Assembly (NCBI RefSeq): GCF_028618665.1
Contig: NZ_JAQITF010000001.1
Coordinates: 248,001 to 312,000, forward strand
Direction of reading: 5' to 3'
Length of the DNA: 64,000 nucleotides
Origin: Bartonella sp. AU16XJBT
Lineage (GTDB): Bacteria; Pseudomonadota; Alphaproteobacteria; Rhizobiales; Rhizobiaceae
Positions 17,500 to 27,150 of the stretch are shown one piece after another. The translations under genes were made by a program, and so were the position numbers. The stretch's first letter is position 1; each line of letters opens with the position of its first letter. The notes beneath the pieces were generated by a model. That model was not told where the DNA came from, searched no databases, and saw only the letters and a list, made by a program, of their open reading frames with translations.

Positions 17500-18432
17500 A
17501 TGCCCCCTATTCAATTTGAAAGAATAGCGCTCATAGGGATTGGTCTGATTGGATCTTCTTTAGCACGCGTGATTAAAAAGAAAAATCTTTCAGCTCAGGT
17601 TTCTATTGCAACGCGTCGTCAAGAAACTTTGGGAAGAGCGCGCGAATTGGAACTTGGAGATTTTTATACAACGAATAATGCAGAGGCTGTTGAAGGGGCT
17701 GATCTCGTTATTATTTCTGTTCCTGTTGGAGCGAGTGCAGAGGTAGCAAAAGACATTCATGATCATCTAAAGTCGGGGGCGATTGTGAGTGATGTTGGTT
17801 CTACAAAAGAGTTGGTTATTGCAGAAATGGCACCTTTATTGCCAAAAACGGTTCATTTTATTCCGGGACATCCTATTGCTGGAACGGAATATTCGGGGCC
17901 GGATGCTGGTTTTGCTGATTTATTTATCAATCGCTGGTGTATTTTAACACCTTTTGCAGAGAGTGACGCAGCGGCTGTAGCACGATTGACAGCGTTTTGG
18001 GAAGCTTGTGGAGCGCGGGTCGAAAAGATGGAGCCTAAGCATCATGATCTTGTTTTAGCGATTGTTTCGCATTTGCCACATTTGATTGCGTATAATACTG
18101 TTGGGACAGCGAGTGATTTAGAAAAAGTAACAAATTCAGAAGTTATTGCTTATTCTGCTTCCGGTTTTCGTGATTTTACGCGTTTGGCATCTTCTGATCC
18201 CGTTATGTGGCGAGATATTTGTTTGCATAATAAAGAGGCTATTTTAGAAATGCTGAGTCGTTTTAGTGAAGGGCTTGCTTTTTTAGAACGGGCAATTCGT
18301 TTGGGTGATGGTGAAACGCTGTTTAATTTTTTTACGCGTACGCGTGCTGTGCGCCGTAATATCATTGCGGCGGGACAGGAAATTGATGCCCCTGATTTTG
18401 GGCGTCATAGTGTTTCTAAAGAGGGAATGTAA
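17500..18432 (+). CDS. tyrC: Prephenate/arogenate (cyclohexadienyl) dehydrogenase
   Basis: This is the NAD(P)-dependent oxidative decarboxylase of tyrosine synthesis. The 310-residue protein opens with a Rossmann motif ALIGIGLIGSSLARVIKK (about residues 9-26). It continues with DLVIISVPVGAS, DVGSTKELVI and the substrate motif PGHPIAGTEYSGP (about residues 125-137; the histidine is catalytic in the family), then HDLVLAIVSHLPHLIAYN and ASGFRDFTRLASSDP. The start ATG 17500 has AAAGGTGAAAG upstream, a good ribosome site. In relatives an aminotransferase gene (hisC2) often precedes it; here the upstream side is repeat DNA and the holA duplication, so that neighbour is absent locally. Chorismate mutase, the enzyme before it in the pathway, is encoded at 48.4 kb. 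Confidence 0.92.
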   Translation: MPPIQFERIALIGIGLIGSSLARVIKKKNLSAQVSIATRRQETLGRARELELGDFYTTNNAEAVEGADLVIISVPVGASAEVAKDIHDHLKSGAIVSDVGSTKELVIAEMAPLLPKTVHFIPGHPIAGTEYSGPDAGFADLFINRWCILTPFAESDAAAVARLTAFWEACGARVEKMEPKHHDLVLAIVSHLPHLIAYNTVGTASDLEKVTNSEVIAYSASGFRDFTRLASSDPVMWRDICLHNKEAILEMLSRFSEGLAFLERAIRLGDGETLFNFFTRTRAVRRNIIAAGQEIDAPDFGRHSVSKEGM

Positions 18433-18528
18433 AATAAGAGATTTTTGGATTTTGCGCTGTTGTTTTTCTTATTTTTATCATGCCCCTTCAGACATCTGTT
18501 CTTTTAAATTGTTTGTTATGATGAAGAT

Positions 18529-18606
18529 ATGGCGCTGTTCTTAGTCGTTTGTGCGACGATAACTGGTGCTGCTTACCTTTATCTCCCATCCTGTGCTCTA
18601 AAATAA
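18529..18606 (+). CDS. Possible 25-residue hydrophobic peptide upstream of a terminator
   Basis: A frame of 25 codons reads MALFLVVCATITGAAYLYLP and ends six bases before a strong terminator hairpin. It is almost wholly hydrophobic, with GATGAAG as a weak ribosome site. It may be a tiny membrane peptide, or chance within the untranslated tail of the tyrC transcript. I cannot connect it to a family. Confidence 0.2.
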   Translation: MALFLVVCATITGAAYLYLPSCALK

Positions 18607-18611
18607 TTTTT

Positions 18612-18640
18612 GTACCCCCATGAGGGGTGCTTTGTTGTTT
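18612..18640 (+). terminator. Rho-independent terminator downstream of tyrC
   Basis: The stem GTACCCC pairs with GGGGTGC around a five-base loop CATGA and is followed by TTTGTTGTTTT. It lies about 180 bases after the tyrC stop and would end that transcript. Confidence 0.7.
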
Positions 18641-19578
18641 TGGTTAGAAAGTATGCATAAATGAGAGCGAAAAGAGATATGCTTTAAGTTCAATTTATTT
18701 CATCAATGGACATGCTATTAAAAGGATCACGACGGTCAGAAGAAAGAAATCATTTTTTGAAAGATAAAGGCTTTGTTCAATAATCTTTCGTATTGCTGAT
18801 GGTAAAGATCTATAAAACTCTTCCATAGTATTACTCTTCACATTATCAAGCCAAGAATTATATTCTTATCAATTTGATTTTCACGAATATCACCTAAGAG
18901 ATTTGCGAAGAATTTTCCAGGGAGAGGGATTTTTATGAGTGCCTGTAAATCAATGCAAATCGGGGGCTATTATGGGTGTTGTTTTGCAAAGTGTTCTATA
19001 AAAAGCAGGGGGCATTCTCCAATCGATAGCCAATATATTTTTCATTTTATGATGTTGTTTTCTTCATAAAGTTTGTAATTTTGCTGTCAATTGTAAACGA
19101 ATATTCAAATCTCATGTAGCAACATGTTTGAGAAAAATATTATGATGATTCAGTGTATTCGTTTTTTTAGTTTTTGTATGTCGGTTTGGAGCGGGAATAT
19201 TCTATTTGTTTGATTTATCTTTTGAAGCGGGAAAACAACTTTATTTGAGAATAATATAAAAGGCGTAAATGTAAAAACTCATTTCTGTTTATTCTCTTTT
19301 AATTTAAGCGTTAAAACATGAAAAAGAACTCATGGAAATATTCTGCCTCAGATTTTATTTTTTTGTATTTTTAATGGGGAGGCGGCTCTCATGTAAAATA
19401 AAACGCTTCAAACAGAATACACTTGATTGGTAAAGTTTGTTGGCTTTTCAGTTTTTGGATAGGGTGAGTCTTGACGACATGGATTATTGCCCTTTATACT
19501 GAAAAATGTTTGTTTTTAACGTTTTGATGGTTTTTATAAAGCATGAGATAACTGAAAAAAGAGTGTTACCAGAAAGTA
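18641..19578. other. Non-coding stretch with gene remnants
   Basis: No intact gene is visible. On the minus strand, about 18835-18960, a run of roughly 40 codons (containing ALIKIPLPGKFFANLLGDI) has protein-like composition but stops on both sides and I do not recognise it. Bases 19365-19425 match the leftward integrase copies at 39705-39755 (pattern TTAATGGGG, CTCATGTAAAATAAAACG, AATACACT), an isolated 3' fragment of that family. The rest is AT-rich. Confidence 0.45.
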
Positions 19579-19585
19579 TTGAGGT

Positions 19586-20437
19586 TTGTTAAGAAATATC
19601 TTTTGGTATAGCTATCGTGTTTTGGGTGACGCAATAAGTCATTATTGGCGTGATAATGGAAGTGCTTTCGCAAGCCATGTTGCGCTATCGGGTCTTTTGG
19701 CATTTTTCCCTTTTTTTATTTTTGGAACATCTTTTGCTCGTTTTCTCGGGGCTTTTACCTATACACCGCAAAAAATTAAAGCGCTCATACAGTTATTGCC
19801 TGATGTCATTGCTGAACCTTTATCGCAGGAAATTGTCAATGTTTTAACCCTCCATCAAGGAGGTGTGTTGACGCTTTCTGTTATTGGAGCGGCTTATTTT
19901 GCTTCCAATGGAATAGAAGCTTTGCGTACGGCTTTAAATAAAGCTTACCGTGTGACGGATCAACGGAGTTTGTTGTTTTGTCGTTTTCAAAGTTTGTTTT
20001 TTGTGATCCTTGGCGCTTTTGGTCTTGTTGTGATGAGCTTTTTATTGATTTTATCGCCCTTGCTGATCAAAATTATGCAAAATAATTCTTTTTTTATGAA
20101 TGAATATATTGGGATCATTCGTTTATGGCGTTATACAATTGCAGTCGTTATTTTGTTTATCAGTCTTTTGATTGTTCATAAATGGCTTCCAGCAGGACAG
20201 CGGAAATTTATAGATATTTTACCAGGAATCGTGGTAACTATATTTGTATGGTTTATGGCTTCTCTTGCTTTTGCGCAATATTTAACGATGTTTGATTATA
20301 TTTCAACCTATGCGGGGTTAGCGTCTATTATGGTTGCCATAATTTTTCTTTACATCTTAAGCGCAATTTTTATTTTAGGAGGTGAAATAAACGCTGCAAT
20401 AATGTTTTATCGTAATTATTGGCAATCTCCTCGATGA
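19586..20437 (+). CDS. YihY/UPF0761 family inner-membrane protein
   Basis: This is a 283-residue polytopic protein of the BrkB/YihY family, with about six hydrophobic segments. Typical pieces are GSAFASHVALSGLLAFFPFFIFG near the N-terminus, LALTLHQGG-like loops, NGIEALRTALNKAYRV (the conserved cytoplasmic helix) and IFILGGEINAAI at the C-terminus. The family was once annotated as ribonuclease BN, which is not supported; its role is unknown. The start must lie after an in-frame TGA at 19580-19582, and no ATG is near, so TTG 19586 is the likely start. The stop overlaps the next gene in ATGA form, indicating coupling with the UPF0178 gene. Confidence 0.85.
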   Translation: MLRNIFWYSYRVLGDAISHYWRDNGSAFASHVALSGLLAFFPFFIFGTSFARFLGAFTYTPQKIKALIQLLPDVIAEPLSQEIVNVLTLHQGGVLTLSVIGAAYFASNGIEALRTALNKAYRVTDQRSLLFCRFQSLFFVILGAFGLVVMSFLLILSPLLIKIMQNNSFFMNEYIGIIRLWRYTIAVVILFISLLIVHKWLPAGQRKFIDILPGIVVTIFVWFMASLAFAQYLTMFDYISTYAGLASIMVAIIFLYILSAIFILGGEINAAIMFYRNYWQSPR

Positions 20438-20949
20438 ATGAAAAAACTTGTAGATCGCATGAAAGTCAAAAGATGGGACAAGAAATAAGACCAGCCATTA
20501 CTTTATTGGTTGATGCAGATGCCTGTCCTGTAAAAGCTGAAATTTATCGTGTTATGAATCGTTATCAGCTTAAAACATTTATTGTCGCAAACCGTTTTCT
20601 TTCTCTTCCCCACGAAGAACTCATTGAAAGAATTGTCGTTTCTGATGGGCTTGATAGTGCTGATGATTGGATTGTAGAACATGTCCATGAGGCGAGTATC
20701 GTTATTACCAGTGATATCCCTTTAGCAGCACGGGTTGTACGGTCTGGAGGTCTTTGTCTTTCGCCAACGGGGCGTATTTTTGATGACAATTCAATCGGTG
20801 AGGCCTTAGTTATGCGTAATTTGATGGAAAATTTGCGAGAGCAGGGGCATGTTACAGGAGGACCACGTCCTTTTTGTGGTAAAGATCGTTCTGCTTTTTT
20901 ATCAGCATTGGATTTGGTAATTCAACGTTTTAAAAGGCGTGGTTATTAG
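20434..20949 (+). CDS. UPF0178 (YaiI/YqxD) family protein
   Basis: The product is about 171 residues. Family hallmarks are LLVDADACPVKAEIYR near residue 25, DWIVEHVHEASIVITSDIPLA with the acidic residues of a PIN-like fold, SPTGRIFDDNSIGEAL, and GGPRPFCGKDRSAFLSALD near the C-terminus. The aspartates suggest a nuclease fold, but no activity is established. I choose ATG 20434 because it overlaps the yihY stop as ATGA; a TTG at 20419 would add five residues inside the preceding gene. Its end is only one base from the end of the convergent tlpA gene. Confidence 0.9.
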   Translation: MNEKTCRSHESQKMGQEIRPAITLLVDADACPVKAEIYRVMNRYQLKTFIVANRFLSLPHEELIERIVVSDGLDSADDWIVEHVHEASIVITSDIPLAARVVRSGGLCLSPTGRIFDDNSIGEALVMRNLMENLREQGHVTGGPRPFCGKDRSAFLSALDLVIQRFKRRGY

Positions 20950-20950
20950 G

Positions 20951-21649
20951 TTATTGTCCTTCTTTCATGACAGCTTTTATAAGTGCTTTGGCATCATCAT
21001 TGGCCCATGGCGCTGCGCCATTATAGGAAGCAATGAGATAACCATTTTTATCAATGAGAAATGTGATGGGGAGTCCTAAAGCAAGTCCTTGTTTTCTCAT
21101 GTCGTTAAAGATATTCATGGTTTCATCGCGATAGTAAACTAAGTTATCCGCATGAATATCTTGCAAAAATCGCTGAATTTTTTCAGGAGAAGCGGCTTTA
21201 TCGACATTAATTGCTATGACGTCGAAGTTTTCTCCACCCAATTCGCGTTTTAATTGCGCCAGTTCAGGCATTTCTATGCGGCAGGGCATGCACCAGATAG
21301 CCCATAGATTGATGAGTATCGGTTTTCCGTTAAATTCAGTGAGTGTGTGGTCTTTTCCTTGAATATCCTTAAAAGAGAGCGTGTTCATATCTAAAGGTGT
21401 ATCAATAAATCGCATGTGAGCAAAAAAGCCTGTTGCGGCTTTTTGGATTGTCATCATTTTTTTGTCTGGTATTTTTTCGGTATTTTCTTTTGAAATAAAG
21501 TTAGAAGAAAAAAAGGCACTCTTGTCATGATGATTTTTTATTGCGTATAAACTGATACCAATTAAGATAATGGCAACAAAAAAGGATGCTATGAAGATTT
21601 GCCACTTTTTGTTTTTCTTCTTTGAGCTATTAATATTTTGAGGAATCAT
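20951..21649 (-). CDS. tlpA: TlpA-like membrane-anchored thiol:disulfide oxidoreductase
   Basis: This is a 232-residue thioredoxin-fold protein held in the inner membrane by one N-terminal segment (about residues 19-38), with the domain in the periplasm. The active site is NLWAIWCMPCRIEMPEL (Cys-Met-Pro-Cys, about residue 120), and a cis-proline appears in LGLPITFLI. In relatives TlpA reduces copper chaperones and cytochrome oxidase centres or acts in cytochrome c maturation. The window also carries surf1, another oxidase assembly gene, at 58.7 kb. It is divergent from argH with 33 bases between the starts, so the promoters must overlap or share elements. Confidence 0.88.
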   Translation of the reverse strand: MIPQNINSSKKKNKKWQIFIASFFVAIILIGISLYAIKNHHDKSAFFSSNFISKENTEKIPDKKMMTIQKAATGFFAHMRFIDTPLDMNTLSFKDIQGKDHTLTEFNGKPILINLWAIWCMPCRIEMPELAQLKRELGGENFDVIAINVDKAASPEKIQRFLQDIHADNLVYYRDETMNIFNDMRKQGLALGLPITFLIDKNGYLIASYNGAAPWANDDAKALIKAVMKEGQ

Positions 21650-21682
21650 GATTTTTATCCTTTTTATCGGTGTTTTTAGAAT

Positions 21683-23083
21683 ATGACAGATGAGACGTTA
21701 AAGAACCAAATGTGGGGAGGAAGGTTTATCGCAGGACCTGCTGCTGTTGTGGAAGAAATTAACGCCTCAATTGAGGTTGATCAAAAACTCTATCGGCAAG
21801 ATATTGAAGGTTCGCTCTCTCATGCTGCGATGTTAGCGCAAACGAAGATTATTTTACAGTCTGATTATGAAAAAATTTCTCATGGTTTAAAAATTATTTT
21901 ACAAGAAATTGAAGAAGGAACATTTGTTTTTTCACGCAATCTTGAAGATATTCATATGAATATTGAAGCACGACTAAGCGCGTTAATTGGTCCTGTTGCT
22001 GGGCGTTTGCATACGGCGCGTTCACGCAATGATCAAGTGGCTGTTGATTTTCGGTTGTGGGTACGTGAGACATTGCAGAAAATAGCACAAGCTTTAAAAG
22101 AGTTGATAAAGCAATTGCTTGCTCTTGCAGAACAACATGTCAATACCTTTATGCCAGGCTTTACGCATTTACAATTGGCTCAACCTGTAACATTGGGTCA
22201 TTACATGATGGCTTATGTTGAGATGTTTGGTCGAGATTTATCGCGGATGCGTGATGCTATTGAGCGAATGAATGAATCGCCTTTGGGGGCTGCGGCTTTG
22301 GCAGGAACAAGTTTTCCGATTGATCGCTTTATGACAGCACAAGCATTAGGTTTTCGCGAACCTACGCGCAATTCGATTGATAGTGTTTCTGATCGTGATT
22401 TTGCATTGGAATTTTTAAGTGCTGGCGCTCTTTGTGCGATGCATCTTTCACGTTTAGCAGAAGAAATAATCCTTTGGTCAAGTGAACAGTTTCGTTTTAT
22501 TCGTTTGTCAGATGCTTTTTCAATGGGTTCGTCTATTATGCCACAAAAGAGAAATCCTGATGCGGCAGAGTTAGTCCGGGCGAAAGCAGGTCGATTGAAT
22601 GGGGCGCTTATGGGATTGTTAACGGTGATGAAAGGATTACCGCTTGCTTATTCAAAGGATATGCAAGAAGATAAAGAATATGTGTTTGATGGGGCTTTGA
22701 GTTTGGAATTATCATTAGCAGCAATGACAGGGATGATTGCTGATTTGGAAGTGAATAAAAAAGCCATGAAACAAGCAGCGGATTTAGGGTATGCAACAGC
22801 TACGGATTTTGCTGATTGGCTTGTTCGCGAACTAGGGATTCCTTTTCGTGAGGCACATCATATGACAGGGCAAGCTGTGGCATTGGCAGAAAGAAAACAG
22901 TGTCGTCTTCAGGATCTATCATTAGGGGAACTTCAAGCAATTTGTCCTGATATCAATGCGACGCTTTTTGATGTTTTGACTGTTGAAAAGTCTGTTGAAA
23001 GTCGCAAAAGCTTTGGGGGAACAGCTCCTTCAGAGGTTCTTCGGCAAATTGCATATTGGAAAAAGCGTCTTGTGAGCGCTTGA
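21683..23083 (+). CDS. argH: Argininosuccinate lyase
   Basis: ArgH cleaves argininosuccinate to arginine and fumarate, the last step of arginine synthesis. It is 466 residues, normal length, in the fumarase/aspartase superfamily. Conserved regions are [23 protein letters not shown] near the N-terminus, [35 protein letters not shown], and the signature [16 protein letters not shown] (about residues 279-294), which carries the catalytic serine loop. It starts a three-gene rightward cluster with lptM and lysA, the classical alphaproteobacterial order. The ribosome site before ATG 21683 is weak. Confidence 0.96.
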   Translation: MTDETLKNQMWGGRFIAGPAAVVEEINASIEVDQKLYRQDIEGSLSHAAMLAQTKIILQSDYEKISHGLKIILQEIEEGTFVFSRNLEDIHMNIEARLSALIGPVAGRLHTARSRNDQVAVDFRLWVRETLQKIAQALKELIKQLLALAEQHVNTFMPGFTHLQLAQPVTLGHYMMAYVEMFGRDLSRMRDAIERMNESPLGAAALAGTSFPIDRFMTAQALGFREPTRNSIDSVSDRDFALEFLSAGALCAMHLSRLAEEIILWSSEQFRFIRLSDAFSMGSSIMPQKRNPDAAELVRAKAGRLNGALMGLLTVMKGLPLAYSKDMQEDKEYVFDGALSLELSLAAMTGMIADLEVNKKAMKQAADLGYATATDFADWLVRELGIPFREAHHMTGQAVALAERKQCRLQDLSLGELQAICPDINATLFDVLTVEKSVESRKSFGGTAPSEVLRQIAYWKKRLVSA

Positions 23084-23134
23084 GTGATTGTATTTTAAAG
23101 GTAATAAAGAGATCGAGATAAGGAAAGAGGACAG

Positions 23135-23317
23135 ATGAAAATTATAGTAAAGGGGTTGATGATTGTCCTTTTGGGGGGCGTGGGTGTCGTTGGCTGTGGG
23201 CGTAAAGGGTCATTGGAGGCACCTCCTCTTACAAGTGTGGAAAAGTCTATGCAGGGAACATCTGCTGCTAAAAGTGAAGATGATCAACCTTTTATTCTTG
23301 ATCGTTTGATAAAGTAG
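23135..23317 (+). CDS. lptM: Small LptM/YifL-like lipoprotein
   Basis: The product is 60 residues with a short signal peptide and a lipobox, VVGC (cysteine near residue 21), followed by GRKGSLEAPP. The CGxKGxLxxP signature right after the lipidated cysteine defines the LptM (YifL) family. In Escherichia coli LptM stabilises the LptDE lipopolysaccharide translocon at the outer membrane. GAAAGAGG is a good ribosome site. The gene lies 51 bases after argH and 9 bases before lysA, as in many Rhizobiales. It is easily overlooked because of its size. The function here is inferred from the family. Confidence 0.85.
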   Translation: MKIIVKGLMIVLLGGVGVVGCGRKGSLEAPPLTSVEKSMQGTSAAKSEDDQPFILDRLIK

Positions 23318-23326
23318 GAGGAAAGT

Positions 23327-24601
23327 ATGAATTTTTTCCCCTACCATCAAGGTATGCTTTATGCTGAGGGTTGTTCGCTTACTGATCTTGCGCAGGAGGT
23401 GGGGACACCTTTTTATTGTTATTCGGCCAATTCATTAGTCACACGTTTTAAGGATTATCAAAAGGCATTTCAAGGGATGCCTAGTCTGATTGCTTATGCG
23501 GTTAAAGCTAATTCTAATCAAGCAATTTTACGGCTTTTAGCGGCAAATGGGGCGGGAGCTGATGTGGTTTCAGAAGGTGAATTACGGCGAGCCCTTGCTG
23601 TTGGTATTCCGGCGCATCGTATTGTTTATTCTGGTGTTGGTAAAACCGTGAGAGAGATAGATTTTGCCCTTTCTCAGAATATTTATTGTTTTAATGTTGA
23701 ATCAGAGCCGGAACTTGAACAGTTGTCGCAACGTGCTGTTGCGCTGTCAAAGATGGCGCGTGTTTCATTGCGCATTAATCCAGATGTTGATGCAAAGACT
23801 CATAAGAAAATTACAACCGGAAAATCTGAAAATAAGTTTGGTATTCCATTGTTGTTGGCAAGAGAGGCTTATAAAAAAGCTGCTTCTTTACCTGGATTGC
23901 AGGTTTGCGGTATCGATATGCATATTGGCAGTCAAATTTGTGATTTAAAGCCGTTTGAAGAGGCTTTTCTTCTTATTGCAGATTGTGTGCGTCAATTGTG
24001 GAGCGATGGTTATGCAATAACGCATATAGATATTGGCGGCGGGCTTGGTATTGCCTATGGTTGTGAACAATATACTGTACCCTCTCCTTTTGAGTATGCT
24101 GCGCTGGTAAAGAAGCATATTGCTCCTTTAGGGATTGATATCGTTGTGGAGCCGGGGCGGAGCATCGTGGGGCAAGCTGGTGTGTTGGTAACCTCTGTTC
24201 TCTATTTAAAAAAGGGACAAGGGCGGAATTTTGTTATTGTGGATGCGGCGATGAATGATCTGATGCGTCCAACGATTTATGATGCTTGGCAGAATGTTGT
24301 CCTTGTGAAACAAGCAGCAAAAGACGCTCCCCTTATTCGTGCAGATATTGTGGGTTCCGTTTGTGAAACCGGTGATTATTTAGCATTAGATCGTTGTTTA
24401 CCGATTTTGGCTCCCGGTGATCTTTTGGCAATTACGCAAGCTGGGGCTTATGGTGCTGTGATGGCGAGTACTTATAATAGTCGACTTTTGATCCCTGAGG
24501 TTCTCGTTCAAGATACGCGTTATGCGGTTATCCGCCCGCGTCTTGATTATGCGCAATTGATGGAATGTGATCATATTCCTGATTGGGTTGAGCATTCTTA
24601 A
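23327..24601 (+). CDS. lysA: Diaminopimelate decarboxylase
   Basis: LysA decarboxylates meso-diaminopimelate to lysine with pyridoxal phosphate. The product is 424 residues. The PLP lysine lies in IAYAVKANSNQAIL (about residue 58). Other motifs are GAGADVVSEGELRRAL, the glycine loop HIDIGGGLGIAYG, VVEPGRSIVGQAG, and SVCETGDYLALDR near the C-terminus, which carries the conserved cysteine at the dimer interface, then GAYGAVMASTYNSR. GTAGGAGGAAAG provides a strong ribosome site for ATG 23327. It ends the argH-lptM-lysA group and is followed by the TIGR02302 gene. Confidence 0.96.
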   Translation: MNFFPYHQGMLYAEGCSLTDLAQEVGTPFYCYSANSLVTRFKDYQKAFQGMPSLIAYAVKANSNQAILRLLAANGAGADVVSEGELRRALAVGIPAHRIVYSGVGKTVREIDFALSQNIYCFNVESEPELEQLSQRAVALSKMARVSLRINPDVDAKTHKKITTGKSENKFGIPLLLAREAYKKAASLPGLQVCGIDMHIGSQICDLKPFEEAFLLIADCVRQLWSDGYAITHIDIGGGLGIAYGCEQYTVPSPFEYAALVKKHIAPLGIDIVVEPGRSIVGQAGVLVTSVLYLKKGQGRNFVIVDAAMNDLMRPTIYDAWQNVVLVKQAAKDAPLIRADIVGSVCETGDYLALDRCLPILAPGDLLAITQAGAYGAVMASTYNSRLLIPEVLVQDTRYAVIRPRLDYAQLMECDHIPDWVEHS

Positions 24602-24711
24602 ATGTTTTTGGTCTTATTTTTACTAAACTTTGATGAAACAATTTATTTTCTGGAAATTGTCTTGTATGGGTTTTATGATCTTAATACACCGCGGTAAAAG
24701 GGGAAGAATGC

Positions 24712-27129
24712 TTGTTCGTGAAAAATAAAAACATCAAAGGCTTTGCAATGAAGCTTTTGTGTGTGCGCATTTTGGTGTGGGGGATCCTTTCATTTGAACG
24801 GATATGGGTACGGTTGTTGCCATTGTTCCTTGTTCTCAGTCTCTTTTGTTCGTTTAGCTGGTTGGGGCTCTTTGGCGTTTTAGGCTATTGGTTCCATTTG
24901 TTCTTACTTGGGGTTTTGCTTGTTTGTGCTGGGGTGAGTTTATTTTTTCTTATTGGTTTTCGGTTTCCCACAATGCGGGAAGTGGATCAACGTCTTGAGC
25001 GCGTTAATGATCTTAAACACCAACCTTTGAATATTCAGACAGATCATTTATGTTCTGAAAATGAGGAGGATTTTAGTGCTGTTATTTGGCGTGAGCATCA
25101 ACGTCGAATGGCAAAACAATTAGTCCATTTAAAAACTGGATTTATCTCTCTTAATAGTGCGGCTTATGATCCTTTGGCTTTGAGAGCTTTGTGTGTTCTC
25201 CTTTTTGTGTGTGCTTTTAGCTTTTCTTTTGGTTCACGAGGGGGGCGTTTGGCTGATGCTTTTGATTTTCGTCCTGTTGTTGATGAAAAATTCATGCGGA
25301 TTGATGCTTGGGTAACACCCCCTGCTTATACCGGTATGGCACCGATTTATTTGACAAAAGATGAGAAGACACAACTGGAAATTCCTGAAGGGAGTGATGT
25401 GGTGGTGCGTGTTGTCAATGGGGCTGGTGTTACAGTCAAAGCAAAAACTGTAGAAGAAGGGCAAAACGTTTTGTTTTCAGAGAAAAATGAAAATCCAATC
25501 GTTCATTTTGAAACTCATTTAAAGCATTCAATGGATTTGTTTGTATCATCACGTCGTAAAAAACAGCAGTGGCATTTGCAGATGATTAAGGATGCGTTTC
25601 CAACAATTGATTGGCTGGAAAAACCAGGGCGAATTTTAACGGGGTCGTTAGAGTTACGGTATATGTTGGATGATGATTATGGTGTGACAAAGGCTTTTGT
25701 TGAAATAGAGCCTCTTTTTCAGAATAAAAATGCTTCTTCTCTTTATAAAGCACCGGAAATAAAGCTTCTTCTTCCACGGGGAGGAAAAGGTAAAATGCGG
25801 ACAGTATACGATGTATCAGCACATCCATGGGCGGGTTCGCAAGTCAAAATTACTTTGGTGGCAGAAGATGGCGCAGGGCAGAAAGGGCGTAGCAAAACTT
25901 TTGTTATGATATTACCGCAGCGTATTTTCTCAAATCCTGTTGCGCGTGCTGTCAGTGAATTACGACGTTTACTTGCTCTTGATGTGTCTGCGAGAGAGCG
26001 TGTATTGGATATGCTTTCTGCTTTGTTTGTGCGTCCAGAAAAGGGGCTTCAAAATGCAGCGCATTTTCTCGTTCTACAAAGTGCGTGGACAAGGCTTTCT
26101 TTGGCACAAACAGAAGAGGATTTGCGCGGTGTGGTGGACTATTTATGGCAGATTGCTTTAGGTATTGAAGGGTATCAGCTTGAATCCGTGCAGAAAAATT
26201 TAAAACAGGCACAAGCTGCTTTACGTGATGCACTGCGATATGGTGCTCCAGCGGCGGAAATCGAACGGCTTATGGCTGATTTACGTCAAGCTATGGATGC
26301 GTATATTCAAGCTTTGGCTGAAAAAGCACCAGATGGTCAAGTTTCTAAAAATTCTAAAAGCTTAAAAAGTCCCAATCTTTCTGAAGATACATTACAAGAA
26401 AAGCTGAATCTCATTGAGGAAATGGCTAAGACGGGCTCTTCTCTAGCAGCCGAACAGCTCTTGGCGGAAATTGAACAGACGCTTGACCATTTGCATGTGC
26501 AAAAAGGCAATCAAAATGAGGGAGAAAAAAGTCAATCTGCACAAATGAAAGAAAAGATGGACCAACTTGGAGATTTAATGCGTCGTCAGCAAGAAATTCT
26601 CAATGAAACACATCAGTTAGAGATGGAACAAAAACGTGGGGAAAATGTACCGGAAAAACAAAAAAAATCTTTAAAAAAACGCCAAGCTGAATTGCAGTCT
26701 GAATTATCAACATTAGAAAAAGAATTATCAGAACAGGGATTTGAAACAGGTGAGGCATTGAAAAGGGCAGAAGAAAAAATGAATTCTGCAAAAGATGCTC
26801 TTGATCATGGAAATCATCAAGCATCGATACAAAATCAGTCTGATGCTTTGGAATCTTTGCGGCAGGGTGCCCAAAGTGTTTTGAAAAAAATGCGTGAAAC
26901 ACTCAAAGAAACAGGAAATGATCAAGACGCTGATTCTGGTCAGAAAGATCCGTTAGGACGTCCACTTTCTTCAAAAACAGGTGAAGGACAAGAAGGTAAG
27001 GCACTTCCACAAGAAAGTGATCAAATGCGTACACGGCAAATTTTGGATGAAATTCGCAAACGCCTTGGTAAGGAACATATTCCAGAAGCAGAAAAAAACT
27101 ATCTTGAAAGGTTGCTTCATTTTAATTAA
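24712..27129 (+). CDS. TIGR02302 (DUF4175) family large membrane protein
   Basis: This is a protein of about 805 residues with two to three hydrophobic segments near the N-terminus (about residues 30-90) and another at about 160-180. A beta-rich middle region includes RIDAWVTPPAYTGMAPIYL and MLDDDYGVTKAFVEI. The last third is strongly charged and helical (many Lys, Glu and Gln, about residues 540-770), ending in a conserved tail with RQILDEIRKRLG. The family is restricted to alphaproteobacteria and lies after lysA; its role is unknown. The start is uncertain: TTG 24712 or GTG 24718 are open, while the best ribosome site (GGGGAAGA) points to ATG 24708, which is out of frame by one base. A terminator hairpin overlaps its stop. 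Confidence 0.85.
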   Translation: MFVKNKNIKGFAMKLLCVRILVWGILSFERIWVRLLPLFLVLSLFCSFSWLGLFGVLGYWFHLFLLGVLLVCAGVSLFFLIGFRFPTMREVDQRLERVNDLKHQPLNIQTDHLCSENEEDFSAVIWREHQRRMAKQLVHLKTGFISLNSAAYDPLALRALCVLLFVCAFSFSFGSRGGRLADAFDFRPVVDEKFMRIDAWVTPPAYTGMAPIYLTKDEKTQLEIPEGSDVVVRVVNGAGVTVKAKTVEEGQNVLFSEKNENPIVHFETHLKHSMDLFVSSRRKKQQWHLQMIKDAFPTIDWLEKPGRILTGSLELRYMLDDDYGVTKAFVEIEPLFQNKNASSLYKAPEIKLLLPRGGKGKMRTVYDVSAHPWAGSQVKITLVAEDGAGQKGRSKTFVMILPQRIFSNPVARAVSELRRLLALDVSARERVLDMLSALFVRPEKGLQNAAHFLVLQSAWTRLSLAQTEEDLRGVVDYLWQIALGIEGYQLESVQKNLKQAQAALRDALRYGAPAAEIERLMADLRQAMDAYIQALAEKAPDGQVSKNSKSLKSPNLSEDTLQEKLNLIEEMAKTGSSLAAEQLLAEIEQTLDHLHVQKGNQNEGEKSQSAQMKEKMDQLGDLMRRQQEILNETHQLEMEQKRGENVPEKQKKSLKKRQAELQSELSTLEKELSEQGFETGEALKRAEEKMNSAKDALDHGNHQASIQNQSDALESLRQGAQSVLKKMRETLKETGNDQDADSGQKDPLGRPLSSKTGEGQEGKALPQESDQMRTRQILDEIRKRLGKEHIPEAEKNYLERLLHFN

Positions 27130-27150
27130 CCAATTGTTGGTTTTTTTCTT
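27128..27150 (+). terminator. Rho-independent terminator of the lysA/TIGR02302 unit
   Basis: AACCAA pairs with TTGGTT around a TTG loop, followed by a run of T. It overlaps the stop codon of the TIGR02302 gene, so transcription of the argH cluster likely ends here. Confidence 0.75.

Noticed and set aside
18835..18960. Leftward 40-codon protein-like run (ALIKIPLPGKFFANLLGDI)
   Set aside because: Stops on both sides, no start and no recognised family; too short to call a pseudogene.
20503..20789. Leftward frames inside the UPF0178 gene
   Set aside because: Shadows of the well-supported rightward gene, without motifs.
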